Assembly (NCBI GenBank): GCA_037576215.1
Contig: JBANDB010000005.1
Location: forward strand, 1,426,001 to 1,490,000
Direction: 5' to 3'
DNA length: 64,000 bases
Origin: Armillaria gallica
Lineage: Eukaryota; Basidiomycota; Agaricomycetes; Agaricales; Physalacriaceae
Shown: positions 1 through 11,154 of the stretch, piece by piece
Layout of the letters: every line of letters starts with the position of its first letter
How positions within the stretch are numbered: position 1 is the first letter of the stretch
Notes under the pieces: model-generated
What the model saw: only the letters and a program-made list of their open reading frames with translations
Told to the model about the DNA's origin: nothing
The model's database searches: none
Translations under genes and position numbers: made by a program

Positions 1-221
1 AGAGAATCTCCAGGCCTAGACTTATGCTGTCCCGGCGGCGGCGGTAAAGCAGCATCTAGCCGGGTTACCAGAAATGTAGCGAGAATATGAGCGTAGAACA
101 AGGGTAACACGTGGTGTACTGATGGCGGTGCCGAGGTGACCTTCTACCCTCTGAACCAAACAAAGGGCGGCCTGGATTGCTTTTCCACGTTTTAGTTCCG
201 CGCTACATCCATTGCGAGAGA

Positions 222-310
222 GGAGACTCTCAGCGATCTCTACGATTTCTCGAAGTGTCGCTAGTCAGTCACAAGGCCAGACGATAAGCGCCCATCATGC
301 CTTATATAAG
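222..310 (+). promoter_or_regulatory. Shared promoter block of family copy U1
   Basis: A run containing GATAAGCGCC is followed about 10 bases later by the TATA box CTTATATAAG, some 50 bases before the U1 start codon. Closely similar blocks precede U2 (7720-7795), U4 (19728-19810, minus), U5 (41005-41092, minus) and, without a clear TATA box, U6 (50405-50486, minus). A GAATAGGCGCC core lies upstream of U3 (17812-17835). U7 does not have it. The repeated spacing is seen directly; that it is a promoter is inferred from its position and the TATA box. Confidence 0.6.
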
Positions 311-357
311 GGGTTCTCCACCACGCGTTTTTGGGGTGTTTCCAACTGCCATCAACA

Positions 358-2481
358 ATGGGTGCTGCGCCGTCGAAGAATTACTTCGTCGCTACAGATG
401 ACACGAACCGTGTTCTCCTTTGTAGACAGGATGTCGGCCAATACGATGTGAGCGTTTTGAAATTGATGATGACGGTGCGCTCATGAAGCCCACAGAACCT
501 CCTCTCTATTCTTCAAACACATTTCCCAAGCATGGCCAAGGACTCGATGATCATCCAAACCAATGAACTGGAAGTTTGTGCTGGAGAATACGTCGATATT
601 CCAGATGGCCTATGGCCGGAGATCAGTCTTTGGATTCATAACATAAGGGTTATCTCCCGTGCGTCATCTCTTCGTATTCGTCTGATCTTACTGAACTGCG
701 ATTAGGACCTAGGCAAACTTCAACGTCTGATATTCCCAATGAATCATACATAAAGATATACGTTCAAACAAACACCGGAAAAACGATTACACTCAGCGTA
801 ATGGCGCTTGCGTGCAGTGTTTCCGATGTCAAGGAACAGGTGGAATTTACCGAAGGTATACCCCCTGATCAGCAACGACTGATCTTCGGGGGAAAGCAGC
901 TTGAAGACAATCGCCAGCTCTCGGATTACGGCATTAAAAGCGAGGCCACAATTCATCTTGTCGTAAGATTGCGGGGTGGCAAGCCAGTCATATACCTGTT
1001 TACACCCCATCCGTTAAACGCCGTCGTCCGATTATCCATCGTTAAGGCCTGGTCGTTCTCTGCTGTATACCCGGGTGTCCCCATCAAATCCTCCGAGTCT
1101 GGACAATCCATCGAATGGAACGTCAATGCCCACGAGGACAATACCATGACCGACACCGCTACTGGTGCACGAGTATCTTATCTATTCTGGGAAGCAGAGT
1201 AAGTCTTTTCGTTTCCTTCTCGAGGTGCGTACTTATCCGAGTCTTCGAAGGACAAACCCTGGTTTACCACTCTCACCTCTAGTGTTGCCGCCGCTCAGCT
1301 CCGCTCGGCTTCGGTCCGCTTTTTGTGAGCTATACCCTTTTATAGCTTTTAGCCGAGCCGAGCGGCCAAAAAATGTGTCCGCTCAGCTCAGCTTCCGCTC
1401 GGCTTCCGCTGAGCGGCCAGCTTGGTGCCGAAATAGGTAATACAAATGTATCGGACATGTTAAAGTGCGTTGGTGGTAAATATATGGAAACTTGGGCAGC
1501 CACACCCTCAGGTATCCTTTTTGGATCCACCAAGATGTTTATAAGGTGTCAGGAATGTGTCTTTCGAAACTTTCTTGAGTGACATGTCAACGATGTCATT
1601 TTCCATTTGTCACCAGTGCCTATTTTGGAAATACGACTAAATTTGTATCATTGAGTGATAATGATTAGCGGAAATGATACAGGTAGCAATGCATGAGAGG
1701 AAACGAGCCTATGTGAGATGTAGTTTGAATTTTGGGTCATAAACAAGAGCAGAAATAAGTATAAAGTTTCTGGTGTCCTAATTGGGAAGAAGCTGGCAGC
1801 TTGACCCGCTCAAGCTGCATCGAAGCTGGTCAAATTGTCAAGCCGAGCGGCATTGAGCTGTGAGCCGACACTCTGAGCTCGGCTTGGAAATTACCGGCTC
1901 CGCTCGGCTAGCTCACCAGCTCGAGCCGGAGCGGCGGCAACACTACTCGCCTCCATCATCCCCTCGTCTAAGCCAGTCACATTCAGACGTCATTCCCCGC
2001 TTCGACCCATTGATGGCCGAACTCACTGATACCAACTCGGTCATCCTTCCCATGTCAAAAACCGTGCTGTACCTCGACAAGGCATTGGCCGCTCTCAGTC
2101 TTCATATCGAAGCAAGGACCTCATTCATCACGTATGTAATTTATCTTCTATTACTCTATAAGCTGTGATGAAAATCGCATCAGATATTGGCTTCCATCGA
2201 TTTTAAAGCACGACTTCGTCGCACTCTGCTTCCTCCCTCAAGTATCCTATGAACACGCTGTGCCGCTCGACATCGAACCTAAACCTGATGTCGTCACTCG
2301 CGTGTTCATGCTGTTCAAGAGGGTCTGCGATGATGAGTTAGACGAATGGGAAGGGGCGCTCGTGCGGACATCGGAGAATGTTGAATTTTGGAAAGATATC
2401 GTTGGTGTGGACTGTGATAGGATGTCAGACGAGGCACTGTTTAGAGTTCTGGAATGGGGAGGGATGGAGGTGAAGAACTGA
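358..2481 (+). pseudogene. U1: ubiquitin-fusion family gene, disrupted by a MITE
   Basis: This is a multi-exon copy of a family conserved in mushroom fungi whose function is unknown. Exon 1 (ATG at 358) encodes MGAAPSKNYFVATDD. Exon 2 (about 500-660) has the IIQTNELEVCAGEYVDIP signature. Exon 3 (about 706-1201) carries a ubiquitin-like domain beginning TGKTITL, with [10 protein letters not shown] in the middle and LRGG at its end. This runs straight into the family domain KPVIYLFTP ... SYLFWEAE. The last exons (about 1250-2130 and 2188-2481) end in [12 protein letters not shown]. Exon 4 is split by a 666-base MITE (1280-1945), which adds stops and ruins the frame, so the gene should be dead unless the MITE is spliced out. 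All splice sites were placed by eye from the paralogues. The ubiquitin domain would allow release of a free ubiquitin-like protein if LRGG were cut, but that is inference. Confidence 0.75.
1280..1945. mobile_element. Non-autonomous hAT-type MITE inside U1 exon 4
   Basis: The element is 666 bp and its ends are inverted copies of TAGTGTTGCCGCCGCTC. It is flanked by the 8-bp duplication CTCACCTC (1272-1279) and CTCGCCTC (1946-1953), which differ by one base. The uninterrupted paralogue U4 (about 18745-18770, minus strand) has a single CTCGCCTC at the same place, which gives the empty site. Subterminal regions are crowded with GCTCGGC and GCCGAGC motifs on both strands, as expected of transposase binding sites. 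There is no transposase frame inside. The 8-bp duplication and CAGTG/TAGTG-like end fit the hAT superfamily. Confidence 0.88.
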
Positions 2482-3825
2482 ACGAGCTGCGGTCTAGTTC
2501 CGTGCCTCTCACCATCCCGTGATGACACTGCGAGTCCGACTTGATTGCATATCTTTCAGACGCTTATATTCTTAGCAGACACCAAGGCCGAAACGTTCAG
2601 CTCAATTGCGACGATCAGCACCTATCGATATGACATAGGAGGAGTTCTATTTTCCATGCACGGTTATGTTCCTCATTTGCGTATGATATAAGAAAGTTTA
2701 GATCCTTGCTATGTTCATTTCAGTGATAAGACATTCATCCCTGTGTTCTGTCGGAAATTTCATTTCGGCCTTATAAGCCGATCACCCTGATAAGCTAGAG
2801 ATAAGGTATGGCCCGAGAATATAATCACCAGATAAGATGGCTGGTTACCATATACGGAACCCGTGAGGATATAAGCACATTAAAAGAGACGACTTTTTTT
2901 TCCCAACGCAAAAATGGTACCAATGTCACTCAGAATTGATATTGAACATTAACCGTCGACTACCTACCTAATACATTTGACCACTACACTAAAAAGGCTT
3001 GATATGAATACATTACATAGCCAACTTTGAAAGTAATAAATATTTTCGAAATGAAAAAAAATAAATGCCATCCCAGTGAACATCGGCATACTCCGTGTGT
3101 AAAGCCATGCCCTGACCCCCCAGTATAGTCTCCCCAATCATTCACACCCCTCGCATCGCCCACCGCCACCGCCCTACTTGCTGTCGCTGTCATCCTTGGT
3201 ACTCATTCGTTCAGCTCCCATGGTAGCAGATGGCCACTGATATCAATTCCGTCAGTGTAGTGGAGGCTATCTTGCAGCGATAATGCATTGTAGCAAAGTG
3301 ATTGACTCCGATATTGATATGGGGGATGGTGAGTGGGTGGGAATGGGGAGGCGTGGAGGCGAGACGAGGTGATAGTGAAAAGTAAAGCAAGAAGCCACAC
3401 AGCCACTCAATCACTGTGCAGTTGTACGGTCTGAGGCGAGCGAGCGAGTGAAATGAAGGCAAAATACATCTTTGGCATGCTTCTACTACTTAATTTATGT
3501 CCTCTGAGGCCACGAAAGCTGTCGGGATATTTAATTATATGTGCTACTTGCCACCTCAACTCGTTTCCATGCTCTTTAATTGGTTTCTATTTGAGGTTTC
3601 TTCTTGGTAGCCATACTTGTGCTGAAGCTCAACAAGAAACTGTTTAGGCCAGTGATGCTACAGAAGGTCTGGAGGATGAAGATGTTTATGGCTGAAATTA
3701 TACATATATTTTCAAATAGATCTGCTTTGAATGCACAACCGAAGTGAACTTAGAAAGAGCAACCGATGCTCAAGTGCGATGACATCAGGTGACCTTAGTA
3801 CATTTAATAACTGGATGTAGTAGTT
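2482..3825. other. Intergenic, no gene recognised
   Basis: Only short, overlapping frames on both strands are present, without recognisable domains or convincing intron structure. Base composition becomes AT-rich towards the tandem repeat that follows. Confidence 0.5.
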
Positions 3826-3827
3826 AA

Positions 3828-3912
3828 GTATAGCTCTTGTAGTGTAACTGTAATGTTGTATCTGTAAATGTTAACTTATCTAAGGTTGCTGGTTCGACTC
3901 CCCTCATTGTAT
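3828..3912 (+). repeat. tRNA-like (SINE-like) sequence with B box
   Basis: GGTTCGACTCC at 3891-3901 is a perfect match to the RNA polymerase III B box. A loose A-box-like TATAGCTCTTGTAG lies about 55 bases upstream. No cloverleaf with a matching acceptor stem could be drawn. It may be the head of an old SINE or a decayed tRNA gene. Confidence 0.3.
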
Positions 3913-3973
3913 ATTTTCCCTTTGTACGTTACCTGGCTTACTTAAGCATGTTCTAGTCCTGTTGAAATAATAA

Positions 3974-5837
3974 ACAAGCCTATGCCCCGTGTCTTTGTCA
4001 CGATTGCCAGACCCTTGTACCTCAGGTCCCGGCAACCTGACTGCGACACGGGACTTCGGCTTGTTGGGGCCCACCCCAAACCCGGCTTATTACTATGATA
4101 TGTTGTTAAATCTCTGTTATTTCTTTGGAGCCATTGCAATGGAGCATAATGGTTTTTATAAGTGCCATAAAGCTTTGTGCTGTTACTTCTGTAGTAAGCC
4201 ATGTAATGAACAGGTAGGGACTCCCATGATTTGGGTGCTCATTGTTAATAGCTGTCACTACACAGGATTGACACAGAAGGGCAGGAGAGATATATAGTCT
4301 GGTTCTTATGTCCCTTACTTGGATATCTGACATGGTGGGCTACCATGGTCACCATTTGAGCTCTGATGATTTCTATAAGACTTACATCCATTCACATTCA
4401 ATGCTCATTGCTTGATACTTGCTTTGTTGCTATAGTGTGCATAAGTAGTCTAAGTTGAAGCTCAGTTAGTATCACAATGGCTGTTTATGACATGGTAACT
4501 GGGTAAGCCTATAATAGCTGAATTGTTGAAGTCCAATCCCTCTTAGGGATGCCCACCATACTGTATATGGTTATGACAAAAGGTCTTGATGATATGGTAT
4601 GGGTTTGGCCTATATACTATACTGTACCAATCCTGTATACCATATACGGGTGGCATTTAACAGCATAGTGACCTATCTTGGGTGAGATTTGTCATCAAAA
4701 TGTTATATTTCATTAATTGCTCACTACATGTGCAAAAGAATAGGCATACAACCCAATTCAACCTACCCAATGCCCATAAAAATACAGCTGTAAAAATCCA
4801 ATTCCAGAGCACTGACAGTACAGGTACAGGTCCATATATACAGTACCCATATCCACTATATGTATGAGCATGGTGGGCACCCCTAATCCCTCTGGAGCAC
4901 CCTGCACACTGTTCTCTTATCTTTGTGCCTGTCATTGCAATAATTCACTTCTTTGACATTTTGACTGTTAGTTCATTTCCATGTTTTAGTCAGTACTTAC
5001 ATTCTCTTGCAATTCCCTTGCCTGCTCAGACTTTAGAGGACTGTTTGATTTCAACTATAGCTTCATGGGGTGTTACATGTTATGCTTTATAGGCAAATTG
5101 TCATAGCTTCATTCACTGAAATATGAAAGGAAGTTATCATATATAGTGTCTCCAGTGACAGCCAGCTGCCAAAAATTCCCAAATTTGGCCAATACTGTCT
5201 CTCAGAAGGGCTTGCTACATGTTAATGAATTACTGAGAGCTTCACTTCACAGGTTCCTGTTATGTGTTACATGAATCAATGGTTGAAATTGAACAGTAGT
5301 ATATATACTTCATATTTTGTATCTGTCACCTCAGCTGGTTGCTCTACATGGACAGAGAAAGGCTGAGCATAGCTCATATTCTTATATGAATAGTCTCCTT
5401 GCCATTTCTACTGCTGGGGAGAAGGCTTGTAATAAGCAAATTATGACATAGTCAGTATATGTATAACAATAGTATATGCATCACCTGTCCTTGAATGGTC
5501 TCCTGGCCCCTAATTCTATCTGCTAATTTTTCTGTTGTTCACTTGTTGCTCAATACTTGTTGTTTAATACTTGCTTTGGAGCCTACAGTGTACTGTTGAC
5601 TCCTGTCAGCATGCGTAGTTGGTCAATAGTCTATTTTCAGTGAGTACTTGGTGCCAGCCATGCCAATGATGTGCCATGGGGGCAGCAACACAGCAAAATT
5701 GAAGCTCATCACTGTAGAGAGGCGACAGCGATGGCAGTGCAACATAATTGAAACTCAGCCGAATTATGCCAGGGGATGGCAATGGCCGGAAAATTCAAAC
5801 TCAGCTTATTATGTCAGCGTCCTGTCTTAATATATAG
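3974..5837. repeat. Tandem non-coding repeat, unit A
   Basis: The unit starts at ACAAGCCTATGCCCCGTGTC and ends at CTTAATATATAG, and unit B starts with the same words. Long stretches match unit B at high identity, for example 3974-4260 with 5838-6120 and 5755-5837 with 7390-7472. Without its MITE (4544-4885) and one target duplication it is about 1514 bp. Only short frames with no domain are present. The unit resembles no transposon class I can name. Confidence 0.75.
4544..4885. mobile_element. MITE with TAGGGRTG ends, in repeat unit A
   Basis: This 342-bp element begins TAGGGATGCCCACCATACT and ends with the near-perfect inverted copy of it. It is flanked by a perfect 8-bp duplication, ATCCCTCT, at 4536-4543 and 4886-4893. 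Unit B has only one copy of this site (near 6325-6345) and no insertion. The TAGGG ends and 8-bp duplication point to hAT. The interior is AT-rich with many GTATA/TATAC palindromes and no coding capacity. Confidence 0.85.
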
Positions 5838-7472
5838 ACAAGCCTATGCCCCGTGTCTTCGTCATGATTGCCAGACCCTCGTACCTCGGGTCTTGGCAAC
5901 CTGACTGCGACATGGGACTTCAGCTTGTTGGGGCCCGCCCCAAACCTGGCTTATTACTATGATATCTTGTTGAATCTCTGTTGTTTGTTTGGAGCCACTG
6001 CAATGGAGCAAAATGCTTTTTATGAGTACCACAAAGCATTGTTCTGTTACTTCTGTAAGCCATGTAATGGACAGATAGGGACTCCCATGATTTGGGTGAT
6101 CACTGTTAATAGCTGTCATACTCACATTGATGCTATAGCATGGATAAGTAGTCTCAGTTAAAGCTCAGTTAGGAGCCTGTCACACCAATGATGTGCTGTG
6201 GGGAGAGTAGAGGCTTGATGGAGGCAGCAAAGTTGAAACTTACCTGGCCCACACTATGGTATGGAAATGGCTGTTTTTGACATAGTAACTGGATAAGCAT
6301 GTCATAGCTGAATTGTTAAAGTCAAAGCCCTCTGAAGCACCTCACATGCTGTCATCCCATCTTCTTGCTTGTCATTTCAATAATCCCCTTCTTGGACATT
6401 ATGACTATTAGTCCATTTCCATGTTTTAGCCATTACATTTAGGGATGTGCATTATACCATTACAGATACAACTGTAGAAATACAAAAAGTTATTAGCCAT
6501 GGTATGGTATGGTTGATGTCATATCCATACCATGTCCATATGGTCATTTATATATGGATATCTGGTGCCAAAGGGTGAGTATTATGTGCTTCTTTTAGGT
6601 CATAGATACTAACCTTTATGGCATAAGATAGTCATCTGCCTCTCCCTCAATGACCATATTCAAACCATATGAATACAGTTGTATTTTAGGTCATTAAAGT
6701 CAGCCATAGTACAGACCCATATCCATATACATCATACATAACCACCATACTATGGGTATGGTGCACATCCCTACTTATGTTCCTTACTTCCTCACACTTT
6801 AAAGTAGTATGTATACCTGGTATTTTGTACTCATTATCTCAGCTTGTTGCTCTACATGGACAGAAAAAGGCTGAGTTGAGCCATTCTGTATTTTTTGTAT
6901 TTATGCCTTACTTACATCTCATAGCATACCATACCATAGCACATATTCTTACAGGTAATATCATCAGCTTATTGCTCTATGTGGACAGAAAAAGGCTGAG
7001 CATAGCACATATTCTTGCATAAATAGTCTCCTTATCATTTCTAACTGCTGGGGAAAGGCTTGAGCCTTGTCAAAGCATCATAATAAGCAACTTATAGGAT
7101 ATTCAGTACATGTATATGTTTTACCTCTCCTTGGATGGTCTCTTGGTTTCTAATCCTATGTGTTAATTGTCATTTGATGTTCAATGCTGCACAATGCTTG
7201 TTAAACTTGCTCAATATTCACTTTGTAGCCTATGGCATGTGCAGTTAGTGAACAGTCTATGTTCAGTAACTAATGGGTGCCAGCCATCCCAATTATGTGT
7301 CATGGGGGGATTGCAGAGGCAGCAACACAGTGAAATTGAAGCTCATCACTGTAGAGAGGCAGCATGCAATGAAATTCAAACTCAGCTGGCATTGGCCGTG
7401 GGATGGCAATGGCCGGAAAGTTCAAACTCAGCTTATTATGTCAGCTTTGATGCTACCTCTCTTAATATATAG
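5838..7472. repeat. Tandem non-coding repeat, unit B
   Basis: This is the second copy of the unit described for 3974-5837, directly abutting it. It is about 1293 bp without its own MITE (6440-6773). It contains an extra short internal duplication around a TGGACAGAAAAAGGCTGAG motif (6855 and 6980). The shared ends show that the two units arose by tandem duplication before either MITE arrived. Confidence 0.72.
6440..6773. mobile_element. Related MITE with TAGGGATG ends, in repeat unit B
   Basis: The 334-bp element starts TAGGGATGTGCATTATACC and ends with an inverted copy (GGTATGGTGCACATCCCTA). The putative 8-bp duplication is eroded: ATTACATT before and CTTATGTT after. The empty site in unit A reads CTTACATT, which lies between the two. 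It belongs to the same family as the MITE at 4544-4885 but is more diverged. Confidence 0.7.
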
Positions 7473-7719
7473 ATATATAGATACAAACTGTTAGAAATCT
7501 GAAAGAACTAAATTATTTTTCCGCATCGTAACTAGAATAATTATAACCGTTGCCGATTCCTGATAAGGCATCTTATCCTGCTGAGCTTGTTCCTAATAAC
7601 CCCTTATAAGGGTTTCTCGCTCATTTCAGTATTATTTAACCTTATAAGTAATTATAACCTGATTTGGACATTTCCAACATCGCCTACCAGTATCACCTTA
7701 GCGACTAATCAACCTGTCG

Positions 7720-7795
7720 GGCGCTTACCAGTCTTCTATGAACATCTTTCAGTCATAAGATCAAGCGATAAGCGCCGGTCACGCCCTATATAAGC
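7720..7795 (+). promoter_or_regulatory. Shared promoter block of family copy U2
   Basis: AGATCAAGCGATAAGCGCC is followed by CACGCCCTATATAAG about 55 bases before the U2 start codon. It is the same block as upstream of U1, U4 and U5, retained although the gene behind it is truncated. Confidence 0.55.
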
Positions 7796-7846
7796 GACGC
7801 TCCCACGGCCGTCATTCCCCAATCCTACACCATCAACGGTTTAAAA

Positions 7847-8957
7847 ATGGGAGCCTCCCAATCAAAACGGTACTTCGTGGCTACCGATGTCACACGAACC
7901 GTTCTTGTCCGTAGGAATGAAGCTAGTTACTACCGAGTGAGCATTCTGAAATCGGCGGTGATGGTTAATTCATGATGAGCGCAGATGTTAGGATTCTGCC
8001 GAAATCGGATATGCGAGCACGAGGCAAGTAGCGATGATCGAATCGAGGTAGGTGTCAGAGTTCGAGCACGGGAGGCCACAAGAATGCAACTCGTTTAGCC
8101 TATGTACGTCAACGTGAAGGTAAACGGTAAAGAAGGAAAAGGAATTGAAAATAGTAATGAAAGGTACGGCCAGGTACGGCCGATGTGGGTAACCGATCCC
8201 GACGACTCGTACAGCCACATACTCCAATAGAAGGATTAATTGAAAATGATGTACGTCGTTAGGGAATAGAATGGATTCCGGAAAGGGTTCGTGAGGAGAC
8301 CTGAGTGGTCCGGTTTGCGAGGTTAATGAGATCAATAAGCGCGAAGCTATCACGGGCCGTAGGTGAAGGCAAGAGCTAAGCATAACCTTCGGATTGGTAT
8401 TGGAAAGCGCTAGGCGTATCCAATGGCTTGTTCAGCAAATGCTAGGTGTAGCTGAGGGTTCACGCAGTGTGAGGGTACTGAAAGTAATAGATTGGATAAG
8501 ATTCTTAATACAATAATAGTATGTACAGTGTTTTATACTAGGAATAGTTCGAGTGATTATTACTCTACAATGTTCTAATGTATTCTAGTATCTGTAAGAA
8601 AAGTAGAGAAAGTAACAGAAGATACGAGCGAGCCACCACTAAGACCGAGAAGTCCGAGTACAGGCATTTGTTGACTAATGGACCGAGTCGGCAGATACCC
8701 GATATCCATAACAACAGAACCTGCTCTCTATCCTTCACGAATATTTCCCACACATCCCAACGGAATCAATGGTCGTCCAAACCAATGAGTTACCCGTCTG
8801 CAACGGACGATGTGTCGATATTTCGGCTAGATTATGGTCGGAGGTCAGCCCTCGCATAAACAACATCAAGGTTATCCCTCGTACGTTAGGCACCTTATTT
8901 ATTCAGAACTGGTCTGAAGTACCATCAGGACCGCTGCGAAAGGTGCCTGCGTTGTGA
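7847..8957 (+). pseudogene. U2: truncated copy of the ubiquitin-fusion family
   Basis: Exon 1 starts at the ATG at 7847 (MGASQSKRYFVATDVTRTVL) and ends at a GTGAGC donor. Exon 2 is found only at about 8716-8880, with the signature VVQTNELPVCNGRCVDI and the family splice donor GTACG. Between them about 740 bp of unrelated DNA (roughly 7979-8715) has entered the first intron. In the other copies this intron is about 50-70 bp. After exon 2 only a scrap of the exon-3 start remains before a stop at 8957. The ubiquitin and C-terminal domains are absent. It is a 5' fragment of the family. Confidence 0.72.
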
Positions 8958-9355
8958 GATCGGTAATGAACCATGTACATTAACTGTTCACCGTTGAAGA
9001 GGCGAGTGCGGACCTGGGCTGTGAATTTTAGAGTGATAATTACCTCTCGAATATTCTGTCGTAGATATTAGTAAGTATCTTGTCGCTGTCCACGCAGCCT
9101 GGAAAGTTCTCCCCTTCCGACCCAATATCTAACTATGAAAGTTAGTCTCACGGGGGTCGGTCGTCGAGCTGATGAGGGATAAAATGTTTTTTTGGACCCG
9201 ATGTCATGTATATAGAATGCGATAATTTCTTCGACGCGACTTTCGTTGTAGATTAAACAGTGCGTCATAGTCAAAAGAAGAAACAGAAAAAATCAGGATA
9301 TATGAGAGTGTCTGAAGTAACACAAATATCAAAGCGCAATAGTCCGAATCCACAC

Positions 9356-9383
9356 TCAACCAATATTTTGCAACATTGGTTGA
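9356..9383. repeat. Perfect hairpin at the end of the nuclease gene
   Basis: TCAACCAAT and ATTGGTTGA form a nine-base perfect stem around a ten-base loop. It overlaps the inferred last codons of the nuclease gene. It may be chance or part of a 3'-end signal. Confidence 0.35.
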
Positions 9384-10372
9384 ACGTGATCACTCTTACA
9401 AAAGTCCTTGGTTATGGGCGCTGTATTGAGGATAATAAATGACTCGGAACCGGGAAAAATAGTGCCGCAGAAATAGCAACTTACTTCCAATCTCTCCCAA
9501 GCAGAAGTGTACGGTTTTGGGGATATTGCTGACTTTGATTGCTACAAGCTAAACAATCCTTAGAGTGAAGAGACTTAAATGGAGGTGGAGAGGAAAACTC
9601 ACAACGCCATTGTCTACGTATCCCGAAGCCTGAGGCCCTTTGTTCTGTATTCGCGGACAAAGGGTGCTATCCCCTGTCTCACGCTACCAGAAACAGAGAC
9701 GTACTTTGGCGAAATTCCCCCACTGCGCACCTGATCCTAGCGAGAAACAAGCGAGTCAAACCTTCAATAAAAATACGAATTCAAGCAGGGGAGCTTACCC
9801 GTATTGTCGGAAGCGGGAATGCACCTCGTAGCAGCATTGGCACCCCCGGCGTTGGAGTTTGCCCACGGCCATTCATCGCACTGGTACCCACTGATATGTT
9901 TGTCCTGATATCGTAAATGTATGTATCTTAGTTTTCCGGGTAAGATACCAAGACAGAAATGGACATACGCGGGTGCTGCACCGGTTTGGGTTTTTACCAC
10001 AACTGTTGCTGGCACGATGGGCAGCTGCGTTGGTGCGGTCTGGAGCTACAGAACGAGGTCCGTTGTTACCTGCCTCGGTAAGGTGTCGGAGGTCTAATCA
10101 AGTGGAGGAGAAGGGCGCACGTACAGAACCAGGAAAAACCTATCTATCAAGTTAATATAGAATTATATATAGGAAGATACGAAAGTAGACTGACATATGT
10201 TCTCGCATGATTGAGGGTAGGCCCTGTAGTCAAGCGTAAAGGTGTGTGCGGCGCTCTCTGCCATCACTGTTGCGGTAGCGTTCCATGCTGTGGTAGCATT
10301 GGACAGCTCTGTGGGTAATGCGTAAACGCCTAAGAGAAGGATGCATATAATGATGAAGAGAATCTTAAGTAT
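9356..10372 (-). CDS. Secreted NucA/NucB-type nuclease-like protein
   Basis: A multi-exon minus-strand gene was assembled by eye. The first exon (10372 to about 10205) encodes a strongly hydrophobic signal peptide (ILFIIICILLLGVYA) followed by LPTELSN. Later exons carry SNSCGKNPNRCS, then the NucA/NucB hallmark YQCDEWPWANSNAGG with RCIPASDN, then GAQWGNFAK and GYVDNGVV. The last exons contain VHFCLGEIG and stop near 9356. Members of this family cut DNA, and the conserved CDE-P-A core and ASDN asparagine are visible. In the signal-peptide frame the expected start is ATA at 10370-10372 and no in-frame ATG was found, so the start may be lost or lie in an undetected exon. A TATA-like CTATATATC lies just upstream. 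It could be a recent pseudogene. Confidence 0.6.
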
Positions 10373-10379
10373 GAAAGGC

Positions 10380-11150
10380 GACTGGGGGCTCCATCCAAAC
10401 TTCTACTGAGATATATAGCTTTCAATAACACCTCAGGTGATGCAATGAGTTCGAACATCCCCGGGGAATATTGGGAGCGGTGGGGTCTGCGCCGCATCTT
10501 CTTGGAAGCAGAAGTTAGCCGCTCATGCTCGTGCTTATTCCGTTTCATGATTGAATTGCTCAACACTATCCTGGCGATGTGCGGACTGTCCTACTAGGAA
10601 CTATTCCCATTGTATTATCGAAAGTTAGTTATTGACCTTACAGGATAGTCTCGTGGTCGTGTAGGATGTCAGCTAGTTGGAAGAAGGCTCCGAACAGAAG
10701 CATCTAAAATCACATTATGCTTTCATGAAAGCCAGAAGATTTATTTATATACGGATCTTATCAACTTTGGTCATGAACATACTACTTCATTTTGGGGGCT
10801 GCTGCATCGCTGAGTTTTCATTCCGATTAAGAAAGAAAGCCCGATATTTAGGCAGCGAGAGAAATACGCGGGTCATAGATTTCAAAACAGAATATTTGAT
10901 ACTTGGAACATTGGACCAGAAATGCATCACGCAAATGTAAATGTCCATAGCCAAACTAAACAGACGTTGTGTCTTCGTACAGAAAGAAGGGGTGGGAGGA
11001 TAACCAGAAAGTCCGAACTAGCTAATACGTTAAAGTGGCAACAACCCTAAAACCACACTGATTAAGGGACCAAGGACACCTGCCTGCGCGATCCTATATA
11101 TTATCATAGTCGTCGTTAGACACTTCTACTGATCTGAAACAAAAAGAGGC
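10380..11150. other. Intergenic, no gene recognised
   Basis: Only short frames occur. The 88-codon frame at 10677-10940 opens without an ATG and matches nothing I know. Confidence 0.4.
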
Positions 11151-11154
11151 ACAC

